Shown here: positions 15,844 through 24,741 of the stretch, one piece after another
How positions within the stretch are numbered: the stretch's first letter is position 1
Layout of the letters: every line of letters begins with the position of its first letter
NCBI GenBank assembly: GCA_044226785.1
Contig: JBGAGK010000001.1
Coordinates: 62,001-126,000 of the forward strand
Origin: TMP-86 sp039807285
Lineage (GTDB): Bacteria > Pseudomonadota > Gammaproteobacteria > Steroidobacterales > Steroidobacteraceae
Direction of reading: 5' to 3'
Length of the DNA: 64,000 bases
Position numbers and translations under genes: made by a program
Notes under the pieces: model-generated
Told to the model about the DNA's origin: nothing
Database searches by the model: none
The model's input: the letters and a program-made list of their open reading frames with translations, nothing else

Positions 15844-16353
15844 TCAACTGCGACGCGCTGTCCGCCGCTGCGCCGTCATGCCATGGCGCTCACCGGGCCC
15901 GCTGACCCACAGCCGCCCATGGAAGGGTTCGAAGCACAGCCGGACCCCGTCCTCACGGTGAATGATCTGGGCACCGCACTGTATCCTGCTGTCGACGAAA
16001 TCCGCCTGGATCAGCTGGACGATGGTGGCCGTGGGTTCGGATTTCATCGCCGGTGGCGGCGACTGGCCGATGACCCTGGCCTGCACTTCATCCGGGCGAA
16101 AGTGGTTGCCCAGCACCGCCTTGCGGAACTTGTCCAGCACCAGAAGGACCGAACACAGGATGGTGTCGGTGACATCGGCGGGGCGGTCATCGCCGCTGGC
16201 ATAGCGAAGATGCAGCAGGCCGCCCACGCCGCGACCCTCGTCATGCAGACACAGGCCCAGCGCGCCTTTCAGGTGGGCGACCAGTATCACCGGTGAGGCA
16301 GACACCTCGAAGGTATCCGGGACAACTGCAATTTCCGGCAAATCACTGGGCAA
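15844..16353 (-). CDS. CheD-like protein (possible receptor deamidase homologue, active-site Cys absent)
   Basis: This ~169-aa protein resembles CheD, which deamidates glutamines of chemoreceptors. The segment ALGLCLHDEGRGVGGLLHLRY fits CheD's LGSC..CLYD..GGMNHFML region. The histidine is kept, but the catalytic Cys position appears to be Ala (KGALG in place of GSCVA). A later LDKFRKAVLG and VQARVIG match the family's distal part. No chemotaxis gene is nearby. I chose a TTG at 16353 because AGGAG lies 7 nt upstream; an ATG at 16368 lacks a ribosome site. The assignment rests on short motifs, so confidence is moderate. Confidence 0.55.
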   Translation of the reverse strand: MPSDLPEIAVVPDTFEVSASPVILVAHLKGALGLCLHDEGRGVGGLLHLRYASGDDRPADVTDTILCSVLLVLDKFRKAVLGNHFRPDEVQARVIGQSPPPAMKSEPTATIVQLIQADFVDSRIQCGAQIIHREDGVRLCFEPFHGRLWVSGPGERHGMTAQRRTARRS

Positions 16354-16527
16354 GCGCGGGCTCCTCATTCTGCTGCGGTGGTGAGGATGATGCCCAACGG
16401 GCCGATGGCGCCGATGCCGACCGGCTCACGGATTGCCCGCGCTGCCACGATCTGCGCATCCGGGTATCGATGACCCGGGAACCCGACTTACCATATGACG
16501 GATTCAATGGCGGCGCGTGCATCCGGT

Positions 16528-17577
16528 TCATGCAGGATAGACCCGCCAGCGCCTCAGCTTGAGATGCACCTTCTGGCCCACCCTGAAGCGATCGCTGGCC
16601 AGCCGTTCCCGACTGATCTCCGCTTCCAGCGGAGTCGCTTCCGGCGCGCGGCCATCGGCCATCAGTTCCAGCCGCACGATGGCGCCGATCTCGCGCACGG
16701 CAGATACCGTGGCAGGCCAGCCTGGACCCTCGGTCAGGACCTCGAGCTCATGCGGCCGGACCATCACCACACTGCCGGGCGAAAACCCGTTGTCCGCCGC
16801 GAGATTCAGCGACCCTATCCAGGCGCGACCGCCATCCAGTCTGACCTGAAGCTCGTTCACCTCGCCGAGGAACCGGTGCACGAAGCCCGAGGCCGGCGTG
16901 TCGAAGACCTCACCCGGCGCTCCGATCTGCTCGATGCGCCCGCGATTGAGCACGACGATGGTATCGGCCACGTCGAGCGCCTCCTGCTGATCATGCGTGA
17001 CGAACAGGCTGGTGAAATGCAGTTCATCGTGAAGGCGCCTGAGCCAGCGCCGCAGGTCATGCCGCACCTGGGTGTCGAGCGCACCGAACGGTTCATCGAG
17101 CAGCAACACCTGGGGCTCGACGGCCAGTGCACGGGCCAGCGCGATGCGCTGGCGCTGCCCGCCGGACAGCTGTGCAGGGTAGCGCCGCGCAGCCCAGTCG
17201 AGTTGCACCAGTTCAAGGAGGCTGCGGACTTTCCTGCGCAGGGCATCCCGGCGCGGCCGGTCGCGCCAGCGCTTGACCTTGAGGCCGAACGCCACGTTCT
17301 CTTCCACCGTCATGTGACGGAACAGCGCATAGTGCTGGAAGACGAATCCCACCTTGCGCTCGCGTACCGGCCGCAACGTGGCGTCCTCGCCATTCAGGTA
17401 CACGTGGCCGAAGTCAGGAGTCTCGAGACCCGCGATGATGCGCAGCAGGGTGGTCTTGCCGCATCCCGATGGACCGAGCAGCGCGAGCAGCGCGCCCCCC
17501 GGCACCTCGAGGTCGATGTTGTCGACGGCCCTGAAATGGCCGAACTCCTTGCTCACACCCCTCAGGCTGATGCTCAT
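16528..17577 (-). CDS. cysA: Sulfate/thiosulfate ABC transporter ATP-binding protein
   Basis: The ATPase of the sulfate importer is 349 aa and acts on the cytoplasmic face. Walker A GPSGCGKTT is at 35-43, the signature LSGGQRQRIALARA follows, Walker B is LLLDEPFGALD, and the H-loop is in VTHDQQEALDVAD. A C-terminal TOBE-like regulatory region (about 240-345) is present. It is the last gene of the operon; its ATG overlaps the cysW stop by 4 bp. A longer frame upstream reads through cysW and is not needed. Confidence 0.95.
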   Translation of the reverse strand: MSISLRGVSKEFGHFRAVDNIDLEVPGGALLALLGPSGCGKTTLLRIIAGLETPDFGHVYLNGEDATLRPVRERKVGFVFQHYALFRHMTVEENVAFGLKVKRWRDRPRRDALRRKVRSLLELVQLDWAARRYPAQLSGGQRQRIALARALAVEPQVLLLDEPFGALDTQVRHDLRRWLRRLHDELHFTSLFVTHDQQEALDVADTIVVLNRGRIEQIGAPGEVFDTPASGFVHRFLGEVNELQVRLDGGRAWIGSLNLAADNGFSPGSVVMVRPHELEVLTEGPGWPATVSAVREIGAIVRLELMADGRAPEATPLEAEISRERLASDRFRVGQKVHLKLRRWRVYPA

Positions 17578-18497
17578 GCGGGCAAGCTCCGCGAACCTTT
17601 CGCCACGCGCACGCCGTGCCGCAATTCCGGCCGGCGCCATTCAAGCAGACCCTTGCCTGCCAGGGTCAACAGTGCCAGCAAGGCCAGAAGCGAGGCGACG
17701 GCAAAAGCCGCGGCATGGTTGTATTCGTTGTACAGGATCTCCACGTGCAGCGGCATGGTGTTGGTGAGACCGCGGATGTGCCCCGACACCACGGACACCG
17801 CACCGAACTCACCCATGGCACGCGCGTTGGACAGCAGGACACCGTACAACAGACCCCAACGGATGTTGGGCAGCGTGACCCGCCAGAACGTCTGCCAGCC
17901 GGAAGCGCCGAGCGACAGCGCGGTCTCCTCCTCGTCCCTGCCCTGAGCCTGCATCACCGGGATCAGTTCGCGCGCCACGAACGGGAAGGTCACGAAGGTG
18001 GTGGCCAGCACGATCCCCGGAACGGCAAATATGACGTGCAAATCGTGTTCGGCCAGCCAGGGACCGAACCAGCCGCTGGCGCCGAACACCAGCACATAGA
18101 TGAGTCCGGAAATGACCGGTGACACGGCGAACGGCAGGTCGATCAGGGTGATCAGTGCGCTCTTGCCCCGAAAATCGAACTTGCCGATGGCCCAGGACGC
18201 CGCCACGCCGAACACCAGATTCAGCGGCACGGCGATGGCCGCCACCAGCAGGGTGAGCCGGATGGCTGCCAGTGCATCGGGGTCGGCAATGGCATCGAGG
18301 CAGGTCTGCCAGCCCTTCGACAGCGCCTCACTGAACACCACCAGCAGGGGCAGACCGACGAGCAGCAGCAGGTACGCAAGACTCGCCAGGATCAGCAGCG
18401 CCCGCGCAGCGTTCAACTCACCCGGCAGGGACCGGCGTGCCCGCTGCGGCAAGCCCGGCGGCACCATCGTGTCCGGTGTCCCGGGTGCGGCGCTCAT
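17574..18497 (-). CDS. cysW: Sulfate ABC transporter permease CysW
   Basis: One of two membrane subunits of the CysTWA sulfate importer, 307 aa. It has six hydrophobic helices and the permease EAA-loop (DEEETALSLGASGWQTFWRV), which contacts the ATPase, and a MGEFGAVSVVSGHIRG segment characteristic of CysW. The start at 18497 forms an ATGA overlap with the cysT stop; the longer frame upstream to 18749 lies inside cysT and is not used. Confidence 0.95.
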   Translation of the reverse strand: MSAAPGTPDTMVPPGLPQRARRSLPGELNAARALLILASLAYLLLLVGLPLLVVFSEALSKGWQTCLDAIADPDALAAIRLTLLVAAIAVPLNLVFGVAASWAIGKFDFRGKSALITLIDLPFAVSPVISGLIYVLVFGASGWFGPWLAEHDLHVIFAVPGIVLATTFVTFPFVARELIPVMQAQGRDEEETALSLGASGWQTFWRVTLPNIRWGLLYGVLLSNARAMGEFGAVSVVSGHIRGLTNTMPLHVEILYNEYNHAAAFAVASLLALLALLTLAGKGLLEWRRPELRHGVRVAKGSRSLPA

Positions 18498-19354
18498 CGC
18501 GCACCATGGCGCGCCTGCGCCCAGGTCTGGAGGGCGTTGATGCCGAGCATCATCGCGAACGACAGCAGCAGCATGACAGCCGCCAGCGCCGTAGCACCGG
18601 CATAGTCGAACTGCTCGAGCTTGGTGACGATCAGGAGCGGCGTGATTTCCGACACCATCGGCATGTTGCCGGCGATGAAGATCACCGAGCCGTATTCGCC
18701 GACACCGCGCGCAAACGCCAGCGCAAACCCGGTCAGGAGCGGCGGCCAAAGCGTGGGTGCGATCACCCGCACGAAGGTCTGGATTGCCGATGCTCCAAGC
18801 GTCGCAGCCGCCTGTTCGACTTCACGGTCCAGTTCCTCCAGCACCGGTTGCAGGGTGCGGACCACGAAGGGCAGGCCGACGAACATCATGGCCACCACCA
18901 CGCCCAGAGGCGTGAATGCGATCTTCAGTCCTGCAGGCTCCAGAAACCGGCCGATCCAGCCGTTGGGCTCGTACAGTGCCGTCAACGCGATGCCGGCGAC
19001 CGCCGTCGGCAGCGCAAACGGCAGATCGACCATGGCATCCACCAGACGCCTGAAGGGAAACCGGTAGCGCACCAGCACCCAGGCCACCAGCAGTCCGAAC
19101 ACCGCGTTGATCAGCGCCGCTGCGGCAGCAGCGCCGAAACTCAGGCGAAGCGAGGCCAGCACACGCGGCGTGCTCACGGCATCGACGAAGGCATCCCACC
19201 CCATGCCGGCGCTGCGCAGGAATGCGGCCGACAGCGGCAACAGCACGATGATCGACAGGTAAAGCAATGTGTAGCCGAGTGCCAGACCGAAGCCCGGCAA
19301 CACACGCCGCGGGTTCCTGCCAGCCTGATTCATCGACCGGGCCACTACTGCCAT
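18494..19354 (-). CDS. cysT: Sulfate ABC transporter permease CysT (CysU)
   Basis: The second membrane subunit of the sulfate importer, 286 aa. It has six helices, VDLPFALPTAVAGIALTALY, the EAA-type loop EVEQAAATLGASAIQTFVRV, and the CysT-like RGVGEYGSVIFIAGNMP segment. The ATG at 19354 has an AGGGA 5 nt ahead; a second ATG lies seven codons in. It follows the binding-protein gene by 42 bp and overlaps cysW by 4 bp. Confidence 0.95.
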   Translation of the reverse strand: MAVVARSMNQAGRNPRRVLPGFGLALGYTLLYLSIIVLLPLSAAFLRSAGMGWDAFVDAVSTPRVLASLRLSFGAAAAAALINAVFGLLVAWVLVRYRFPFRRLVDAMVDLPFALPTAVAGIALTALYEPNGWIGRFLEPAGLKIAFTPLGVVVAMMFVGLPFVVRTLQPVLEELDREVEQAAATLGASAIQTFVRVIAPTLWPPLLTGFALAFARGVGEYGSVIFIAGNMPMVSEITPLLIVTKLEQFDYAGATALAAVMLLLSFAMMLGINALQTWAQARHGAR

Positions 19355-19396
19355 GTCCGTCCCTGCCGGGTGCGGTACGCAGCCGGTGAAATAGCC

Positions 19397-20428
19397 TTAC
19401 TTTCCGTACATCCTGTCGAAGGTGCCGCCGTCGGCAAAATGCACGGCCTGTGCCTTTGCCCAGCCGCCGAACAGGCCATCCACCGTCACCAGCGGCACCT
19501 GCGCGAAGGTGCCCGCGTATCTTGCCGCAACTTCCGGGTCCCGTGGCCTGAAAAAATGTCTGGCCGCGATCTCCTGGGCCGGCGGTGAGTACAGGTACTG
19601 CAGATAAGCCTGCGCAACGGCACGGGTACCGCGCCTGTCGACCACCTTGTCGACGATGCTCACGGGCGGCTCGGCGAGGATGCTGATCGATGGCATGACC
19701 ATGTCGAACCTGTCCGGACCCAGTTCCTGCGCCACCAGATGCGCCTCGCTTTCCCAGGTCAGCAGCGCATCGCCGATGCCACGTTCGGCAAACGTCACGG
19801 TGGATCCGCGGGCGCCGGAGTCGAGCACGGGAACATTCCGGTACAGTCTGCGCACGAATTCCTGCGCCGATGCGTCGTTTCCGCCCGGCTGCTTCAGCGC
19901 ATACGCCCAGGCTGCAAGGTAATTCCAGCGCGCGCCTCCGGAGGTCTTGGGATTCGCGGTGATCACGCTGATGCCCGGACGCACGAGGTCACTCCAGTCC
20001 CTGATGTGCTTCGGGTTCCCCTTGCGGACCAGGAACACGATGATGGAGGTACAGGGCGCACTGTTGTCCGGAAGCCGTGATTGCCAGTCAGCCGGGATCA
20101 GCCTGCCGCGCCGGGCCAGCATGTCGATGTCATACGCCAGAGCCAGTGTCACCACATCCGCGGGCAGACCATCCAGCACCGCACGGGCCTGTTTGCCCGA
20201 CCCGCCATGACTCTGATGGATCGTGACGGTATCGCCGGTCCTGGACTTCCACCAGTCGGCAAACAGCCGGTTGTAGTCCTTGAACATCCGGCTGGTCGGA
20301 TCATACGAGGCATTGAGCAGCGTCACGTCGGCCGCATCCGCGGTGGAGGCAAGGACGAGCGCAAGTCCCAGCACCAGCCCGGCGAACAATGCAGGAAGCT
20401 GCGTGGCGGGTCCGCGCAGGCATCTCAT
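19397..20428 (-). CDS. sbp: Periplasmic sulfate-binding protein
   Basis: This periplasmic protein captures sulfate (or thiosulfate) for CysTWA. The 343 residues start with a signal peptide (about 1-32, cleaved near DAA). The mature part has LLNASYDPTSRMFKDYN, the QSHGGSGKQARAVLDGL anion-binding loop, and NPKTSGGARWNYLAAW, all typical of Sbp/CysP. It starts inside the cysB stop (4-bp overlap) and precedes cysT. Whether it prefers sulfate or thiosulfate is not decided by sequence. Confidence 0.95.
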   Translation of the reverse strand: MRCLRGPATQLPALFAGLVLGLALVLASTADAADVTLLNASYDPTSRMFKDYNRLFADWWKSRTGDTVTIHQSHGGSGKQARAVLDGLPADVVTLALAYDIDMLARRGRLIPADWQSRLPDNSAPCTSIIVFLVRKGNPKHIRDWSDLVRPGISVITANPKTSGGARWNYLAAWAYALKQPGGNDASAQEFVRRLYRNVPVLDSGARGSTVTFAERGIGDALLTWESEAHLVAQELGPDRFDMVMPSISILAEPPVSIVDKVVDRRGTRAVAQAYLQYLYSPPAQEIAARHFFRPRDPEVAARYAGTFAQVPLVTVDGLFGGWAKAQAVHFADGGTFDRMYGK

Positions 20429-21420
20429 CCGGCCGGTCCCGGGGAATCCCTGAGCGGAATCCGGATGCCTTCCAGGGCCGCATCCACCTCCAGCTGCGAT
20501 CCGAGCTTTTCCGTCTCGCGCACCAGACGACGTGGCAGATGCGGGGCCAGCAGTTCGATGAAGTCATGCATGTAGGCCCGCAGGAGCGAGCCGCGCCGGA
20601 ACCCGATCCAGGTCAGATGCGCGTCGAACAGGTGTGCTGCCTCCAGCACCGCGAGGTCCGAATCCACCTCCCGGTCCACCGCCACGCTGGCGATGATCCC
20701 CACGCCCAGCCCCAGACGTACATAGGTCTTGATGACATCCGCATCGCGCGCGGTGAGCGCGACATCCGGACTCAGCCCTGCCTTGTCGAACATCACCTGG
20801 AGCGATGAGCGGCCCGAGAAGCTGAACACGTAGGTGATGATGGGAAAATCAGCCAGCCTCTTCAGCGTCAGCCGGCGCACGCCCACCAGCGGGTGATCCC
20901 GGGGGACCACCACGATGCGATGCCAGCGATACAGCGGCAATCTCACCAGATGCGGAAAGAGTTCATCGGATCCGGTGGCGATGACGAAATCGACCTGATC
21001 CTTCGCCACCATCTCGGCGATCTGCTCGGAAGTACCCTGGTGAAGATGCAGGCGCACTTTCGGGTACCGTGCGCGGAACTCGCGGATCACTCCGGGCAGG
21101 ATGTAACGCGCCTGCGTATGGGTGGTCGCGATCGACAGGGAACCGCCGTCCGCCTTGCGCAACTCCGCAGAGGCCCTGCGGATGTTCTGCATTTCACGCA
21201 GGATGCTGGCCGCGCGCGTGATGATCTGCGCACCCGCCGGCGTCGTGCGGGTCAGTGCCCGGCCCTCGCGCTCGAACAGCTGGATGCCCAGTTCCTCCTC
21301 CAGCATCTTGATCTGCCGGCTCACGCCGGGCTGGGAGGTATGGAGCTGGCGCGCCGCGGCGGTGATGTTCAGGCCGTTCTCGTGTACCGCCACGAGATAG
21401 CGAAGCTGCTGGAATTTCAT
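20425..21420 (-). CDS. cysB: LysR-type regulator of sulfur assimilation (CysB/Cbl)
   Basis: This is a LysR-family activator responding to sulfur supply, probably through O-acetyl- or N-acetylserine. The N-terminal winged helix-turn-helix (1-60) has MKFQQLRYLVAV and ITAAARQLHTSQPGVSRQI, and the effector domain has TTHTQARYILPGVI and TGSDELFPHLV, as in CysB. At 331 aa it has the usual length. It is the first gene of the cys operon, cotranscribed with the sulfate transporter it probably controls, so it may autoregulate. The space to the upstream MttB-family gene is 56 bp. It could also be Cbl rather than CysB. Confidence 0.92.
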   Translation of the reverse strand: MKFQQLRYLVAVHENGLNITAAARQLHTSQPGVSRQIKMLEEELGIQLFEREGRALTRTTPAGAQIITRAASILREMQNIRRASAELRKADGGSLSIATTHTQARYILPGVIREFRARYPKVRLHLHQGTSEQIAEMVAKDQVDFVIATGSDELFPHLVRLPLYRWHRIVVVPRDHPLVGVRRLTLKRLADFPIITYVFSFSGRSSLQVMFDKAGLSPDVALTARDADVIKTYVRLGLGVGIIASVAVDREVDSDLAVLEAAHLFDAHLTWIGFRRGSLLRAYMHDFIELLAPHLPRRLVRETEKLGSQLEVDAALEGIRIPLRDSPGPAG

Positions 21421-21476
21421 GACCTCGGCTCCCGGAAGACACGGCCACGATACCGCATCAGACCGCGAATGCCCGC

Positions 21477-23015
21477 CTATTCTTCCTCGATGGCGTCCGT
21501 CAGGACCTCCTTGCGCCGCGCCAGAAAATCGCGCAGAGCCTCGTCCCTGGCCGGATCGAGACCCGGATCCTGGTAATCAGCAAGCATCTTCTTCCAGACA
21601 CGATTGGCACGATGCAGGGCGTCCTGGCTGCCCTCCAGTGTCCATTGTTCGTAGGACGAATAATCGGCAATGCCCGACTGGTAGAACGCGGTCTCGAAGT
21701 TGGCCTGCGTATGCGCGCAACCCAGAAAGTGATTGCCGGGCCCCACCTCACGCAGCGCATCCATGGCCTGTCCACGTTCAGACATGTCCATGCCGGCGGC
21801 CAGCGCCTGCATCATGGCCAGCTGGTCGGCATCCATCACGAATTTCTCGTACGAGGCAACCAGGCCCCCTTCGAGCCACCCGGCAGCATGCGTGACCAGA
21901 TGCACACCCGCAAGAAGCGTGGGCAACAGCGTATGCGCACTCTCGTAGGCGGCCTGCGCGTCGGCCACCTTGGAAGAACACAGCGAGCCTCCGCTGCGAC
22001 AGGGCACACCGAGCCGGCGCGCGAGCTGCGCCGTGGCGAATATCATCTGCGTGGCCTCGGGCGTACCGAAAGTGGGTGCACCCGTACGCATGGAGATGGC
22101 ACCGACGAAAGAGCCCAGGATCACCGGGGCGCCGGGCCGCACCAGTTGCGCAAGTGCCATGCCCGCCATGGTCTCGGCAAGGATTTCAGCCATGCAGCCG
22201 GCTGCGGTCACGGGACCCATGGCGCCGGCCAGCACCGCCGGCACGATGATGACGCCCTGGTTGGCCGCGGCGAAATGCCGCAGCGAACCCAGCATGCGTC
22301 CGTCGAACACCAGCGGAGAGTTTGAATTGATGTTGCCCAGCATCACCACGTTGTGTTCGAGGTACTCCGGGCCGAACAGCACGCGAGCCATGTCAATGGC
22401 ATCAGCGGCGTGGCCCGGTGTCTCGGGAGTGCCCTCGCAGGCCTGATCGCTCCAGCGGAAAAAAGCGTACTGCGTGTCGAGGTGGCGCTTGTTCGGCGCG
22501 ATGTCCATGGCCTCGCACATGCTTCCGCCCGAGAAATGGATCGCAGGTGCCATGTGCGCCAGCTTGATGAAATTCTCCAGATCGGCGAGCGTGCCGTAAC
22601 GCCGCCCGCCGTCCAGATCGCTCACGAAGGGCGGTCCGCCCACAGGCGAGAAGACCGTGGCGTCGCCGCCGAATCGCACACTTCGCGCCGGATTGCGCGC
22701 CTGCACGTTGAATTCGCGCGGCGCCGTGGCGATGAGCCTGCGCACCATGCCGCGCGGCATGCGCACCCGCTCGCCCTGGACGTCGGCGCCCGCCCGCTTC
22801 CACAACTCCAGGGATACCGGATCGCGGCGAAACTCGATGCCTATCTCCTGAAGGATGGTCTCGGCATTGGCCTCGATCACCTCCACGGCCTCGGTGCTGA
22901 GCAGTTCGACCGGCTTGAGCAGACGGCGGATATACGGGTACTTGGCGCCCTGCGCCCGGGCGCGCGCGAGGCGGCTGTCCCGGGTGCGCCGCGGAAGGAT
23001 GATGCGATCGGTCAC
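21477..23015 (-). CDS. MttB-family (COG5598) methyltransferase, non-pyrrolysine type
   Basis: The 512-aa protein belongs to the trimethylamine methyltransferase MttB family, which moves a methyl group from a methylated amine to a corrinoid protein. It has SYEKFVMDADQLAMM and the TLADLENFIKLAHM segment typical of the family. No in-frame UAG is present, so it is the non-pyrrolysine branch, whose members act on quaternary amines such as glycine betaine. The start is a GTG at 23015 with GAGG 8 nt ahead; the longer frame to 23156 runs into the VOC gene. No corrinoid protein or activator gene is in the window. It ends the sigma/receptor-linked gene block. The substrate is unknown. Confidence 0.88.
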   Translation of the reverse strand: MTDRIILPRRTRDSRLARARAQGAKYPYIRRLLKPVELLSTEAVEVIEANAETILQEIGIEFRRDPVSLELWKRAGADVQGERVRMPRGMVRRLIATAPREFNVQARNPARSVRFGGDATVFSPVGGPPFVSDLDGGRRYGTLADLENFIKLAHMAPAIHFSGGSMCEAMDIAPNKRHLDTQYAFFRWSDQACEGTPETPGHAADAIDMARVLFGPEYLEHNVVMLGNINSNSPLVFDGRMLGSLRHFAAANQGVIIVPAVLAGAMGPVTAAGCMAEILAETMAGMALAQLVRPGAPVILGSFVGAISMRTGAPTFGTPEATQMIFATAQLARRLGVPCRSGGSLCSSKVADAQAAYESAHTLLPTLLAGVHLVTHAAGWLEGGLVASYEKFVMDADQLAMMQALAAGMDMSERGQAMDALREVGPGNHFLGCAHTQANFETAFYQSGIADYSSYEQWTLEGSQDALHRANRVWKKMLADYQDPGLDPARDEALRDFLARRKEVLTDAIEEE

Positions 23016-23061
23016 GGTTGAATCCTCGATCCGGCACAGCGGGCCCGTGGCCGGGCGCCCA

Positions 23062-23562
23062 TCACTCCGGCTTCTGCAACCACTGGAAGACCTCCACCGG
23101 ATAGCCGGCCGGGTCCTCCATCTCGAATGCCCGGATGGGGACCATCGGGTGGTCATACAGCGCCTTCACGATCTGGAACCGCGGATCCCGGCTCAATCGT
23201 TCGTACCACGCCTTCACGTCCTGTGTGACGATGCTCACCATCACTGCCGCGCGCTTGTCGGTGGGGCTTGCCGTCGTCCCGCTCTTCACCAGTCCCACGC
23301 TTGCGCCCGACGAGGTGTGATACAGGCTCACCCATTCCTTCTCGTAATAGGGTTTCGCACCCAGCAGGGCGCTGTAGAACTGTCGTGGTGCGGACAGATC
23401 ATCGTAGTACAGGAAGGTTACCTGCTCGCTCACCTGCGTTGCTGACCCGGCATGCGCAACCTCATGGTGCTTCACGGCCTGCTGTGCATCGGCCTGAAGG
23501 CAGGCCAGCAGCATCGCAGCCGCGGCGAACAATCGTGCATGGATCGCTGTGAAACCCGTCAT
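23062..23562 (-). CDS. Secreted VOC (glyoxalase-fold) protein
   Basis: The 166-aa protein has an N-terminal signal peptide (about 1-26, ending ADAQQ) and then a vicinal-oxygen-chelate fold: VTFLYYDDLSAPRQFYSALLG, GVKSG-like middle and a terminal PAGYPVEVFQWL. Exported VOC proteins are uncommon, since most are cytoplasmic. The start at 23562 has a GAGG 5 nt ahead. It sits 24 bp after the dipeptidase-like gene and 46 bp before the MttB-family gene on the same strand. The metal-binding residues are not clear enough to name a reaction. Confidence 0.78.
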   Translation of the reverse strand: MTGFTAIHARLFAAAAMLLACLQADAQQAVKHHEVAHAGSATQVSEQVTFLYYDDLSAPRQFYSALLGAKPYYEKEWVSLYHTSSGASVGLVKSGTTASPTDKRAAVMVSIVTQDVKAWYERLSRDPRFQIVKALYDHPMVPIRAFEMEDPAGYPVEVFQWLQKPE

Positions 23563-23586
23563 GTGAACCTCATCGTTGAAAGCCCT

Positions 23587-24741
23587 TCAGGTCCAGATGG
23601 TACGGAGCACGCGCAATGCGTTGCCTCCGAGAATCTGGCGGATCTGTGGGTCAGTGTACCCTCTGCGGATCAGACCCTCGGTGAGATCATACAGCCGCAG
23701 GGGATGATCGAGGCCTTCGACGTCGTCCCTGTCGCGAAAACCGTATGAACCGGGTTTGAGGGCCGCCTTGGACTGCGCCACGATGGCGCGCGGCAGCGAG
23801 TCGTACCCGTACAGCGCAATGTCACTCCCCACCGCCACGTGATCGATGCCGGCGATGCGCACCACATGATCGAAATGATCGAGCACGTGTTCGATGGTGG
23901 TCGGCTCGCGATCCCGGGCAAACACGCGCAGGAAGGCGATGCCCATGACACCACCGCCCGCAGCCAGCTTGCGGATCGCCTCGTCGGTCTTGGTGCGGGG
24001 ATGCGAAGGGTTCAACGCGCGGGTCGTGGCATGGGTGAACAGTACCGGCTTGCGGGAGAACGAGATGGCATCCAGCGTGGTCCTCTCGCCACAGTGCGAC
24101 AGATCCACGGCCATGCCCACCTTGTTCATGCGCTCGACAATGGCGACGCCGTAATCGCTGAGCCCGCCATCCACGCGCTCGGTAGCACCCGCACCCAGGC
24201 GATTCTGGACATTGTAGGTGAGCTGCGATACCCGCTGGCCGAGCGAATGGTACAGGTCGACATCATCCACCGTCCTGAAATGATCCGAGTTCTCGCAGCC
24301 GAACACGATTCCGATACGCCCGTCCGTGCGCGGCTCCAGCCCCGAAACGGCATCGACCCGGAAGAACACATCGCTGTGCGCCGCCACGAAGCCGTTATGC
24401 CAGGCGTAATCGAGCAGAACGTCGGGATCCGTTTCCAGGGTTGTCTGGATGATCTTCAGGCCGCTGCGCCGGAACTGTTCGCGGGCCTCGGCGCCGAAGG
24501 CATCCGGCACCTCCAGCCAGCGTTTCAGCTCGTCGGGATTGAGCGAGAGCGCATGCTTCAGATCGACGCACTGGGTCTCGCGGACCAGCCGCGTGGCGCG
24601 TTCCGAATATTCCCTGGGCGATGCGGCCACCGCGTATCGGCCCAGATTGAGCATGGGCGCGGCCAGGGCGGCTGCGCCTGCCTGCAGCGCACCGCGCAAC
24701 AGTACGCGGCGAGTGGGGCTTCGAGGTGCAGCCGACTTCAC
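23587..24741 (-). CDS. Tat-exported M19 (renal-dipeptidase-like) protein with altered first metal motif
   Basis: This 384-aa protein is an M19 membrane-dipeptidase relative. An N-terminal TRRVLLRGALQAG with a following hydrophobic stretch looks like a Tat signal. Recognised metal positions are E150 (GCENSDHF), H216 (VDLSHCGE), H237 (FTHATTRAL) and D307 (VGSDIALYG). The usual N-terminal H-x-D pair is not evident; its place reads VDLKHA. Dipeptidases of this family cut dipeptides or cyclic amides in the periplasm. The GTG at 24741 overlaps the upstream stop (GTGA), so translation is coupled. A longer frame to 24909 is inside the amidohydrolase gene. Confidence 0.85.
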   Translation of the reverse strand: MKSAAPRSPTRRVLLRGALQAGAAALAAPMLNLGRYAVAASPREYSERATRLVRETQCVDLKHALSLNPDELKRWLEVPDAFGAEAREQFRRSGLKIIQTTLETDPDVLLDYAWHNGFVAAHSDVFFRVDAVSGLEPRTDGRIGIVFGCENSDHFRTVDDVDLYHSLGQRVSQLTYNVQNRLGAGATERVDGGLSDYGVAIVERMNKVGMAVDLSHCGERTTLDAISFSRKPVLFTHATTRALNPSHPRTKTDEAIRKLAAGGGVMGIAFLRVFARDREPTTIEHVLDHFDHVVRIAGIDHVAVGSDIALYGYDSLPRAIVAQSKAALKPGSYGFRDRDDVEGLDHPLRLYDLTEGLIRRGYTDPQIRQILGGNALRVLRTIWT

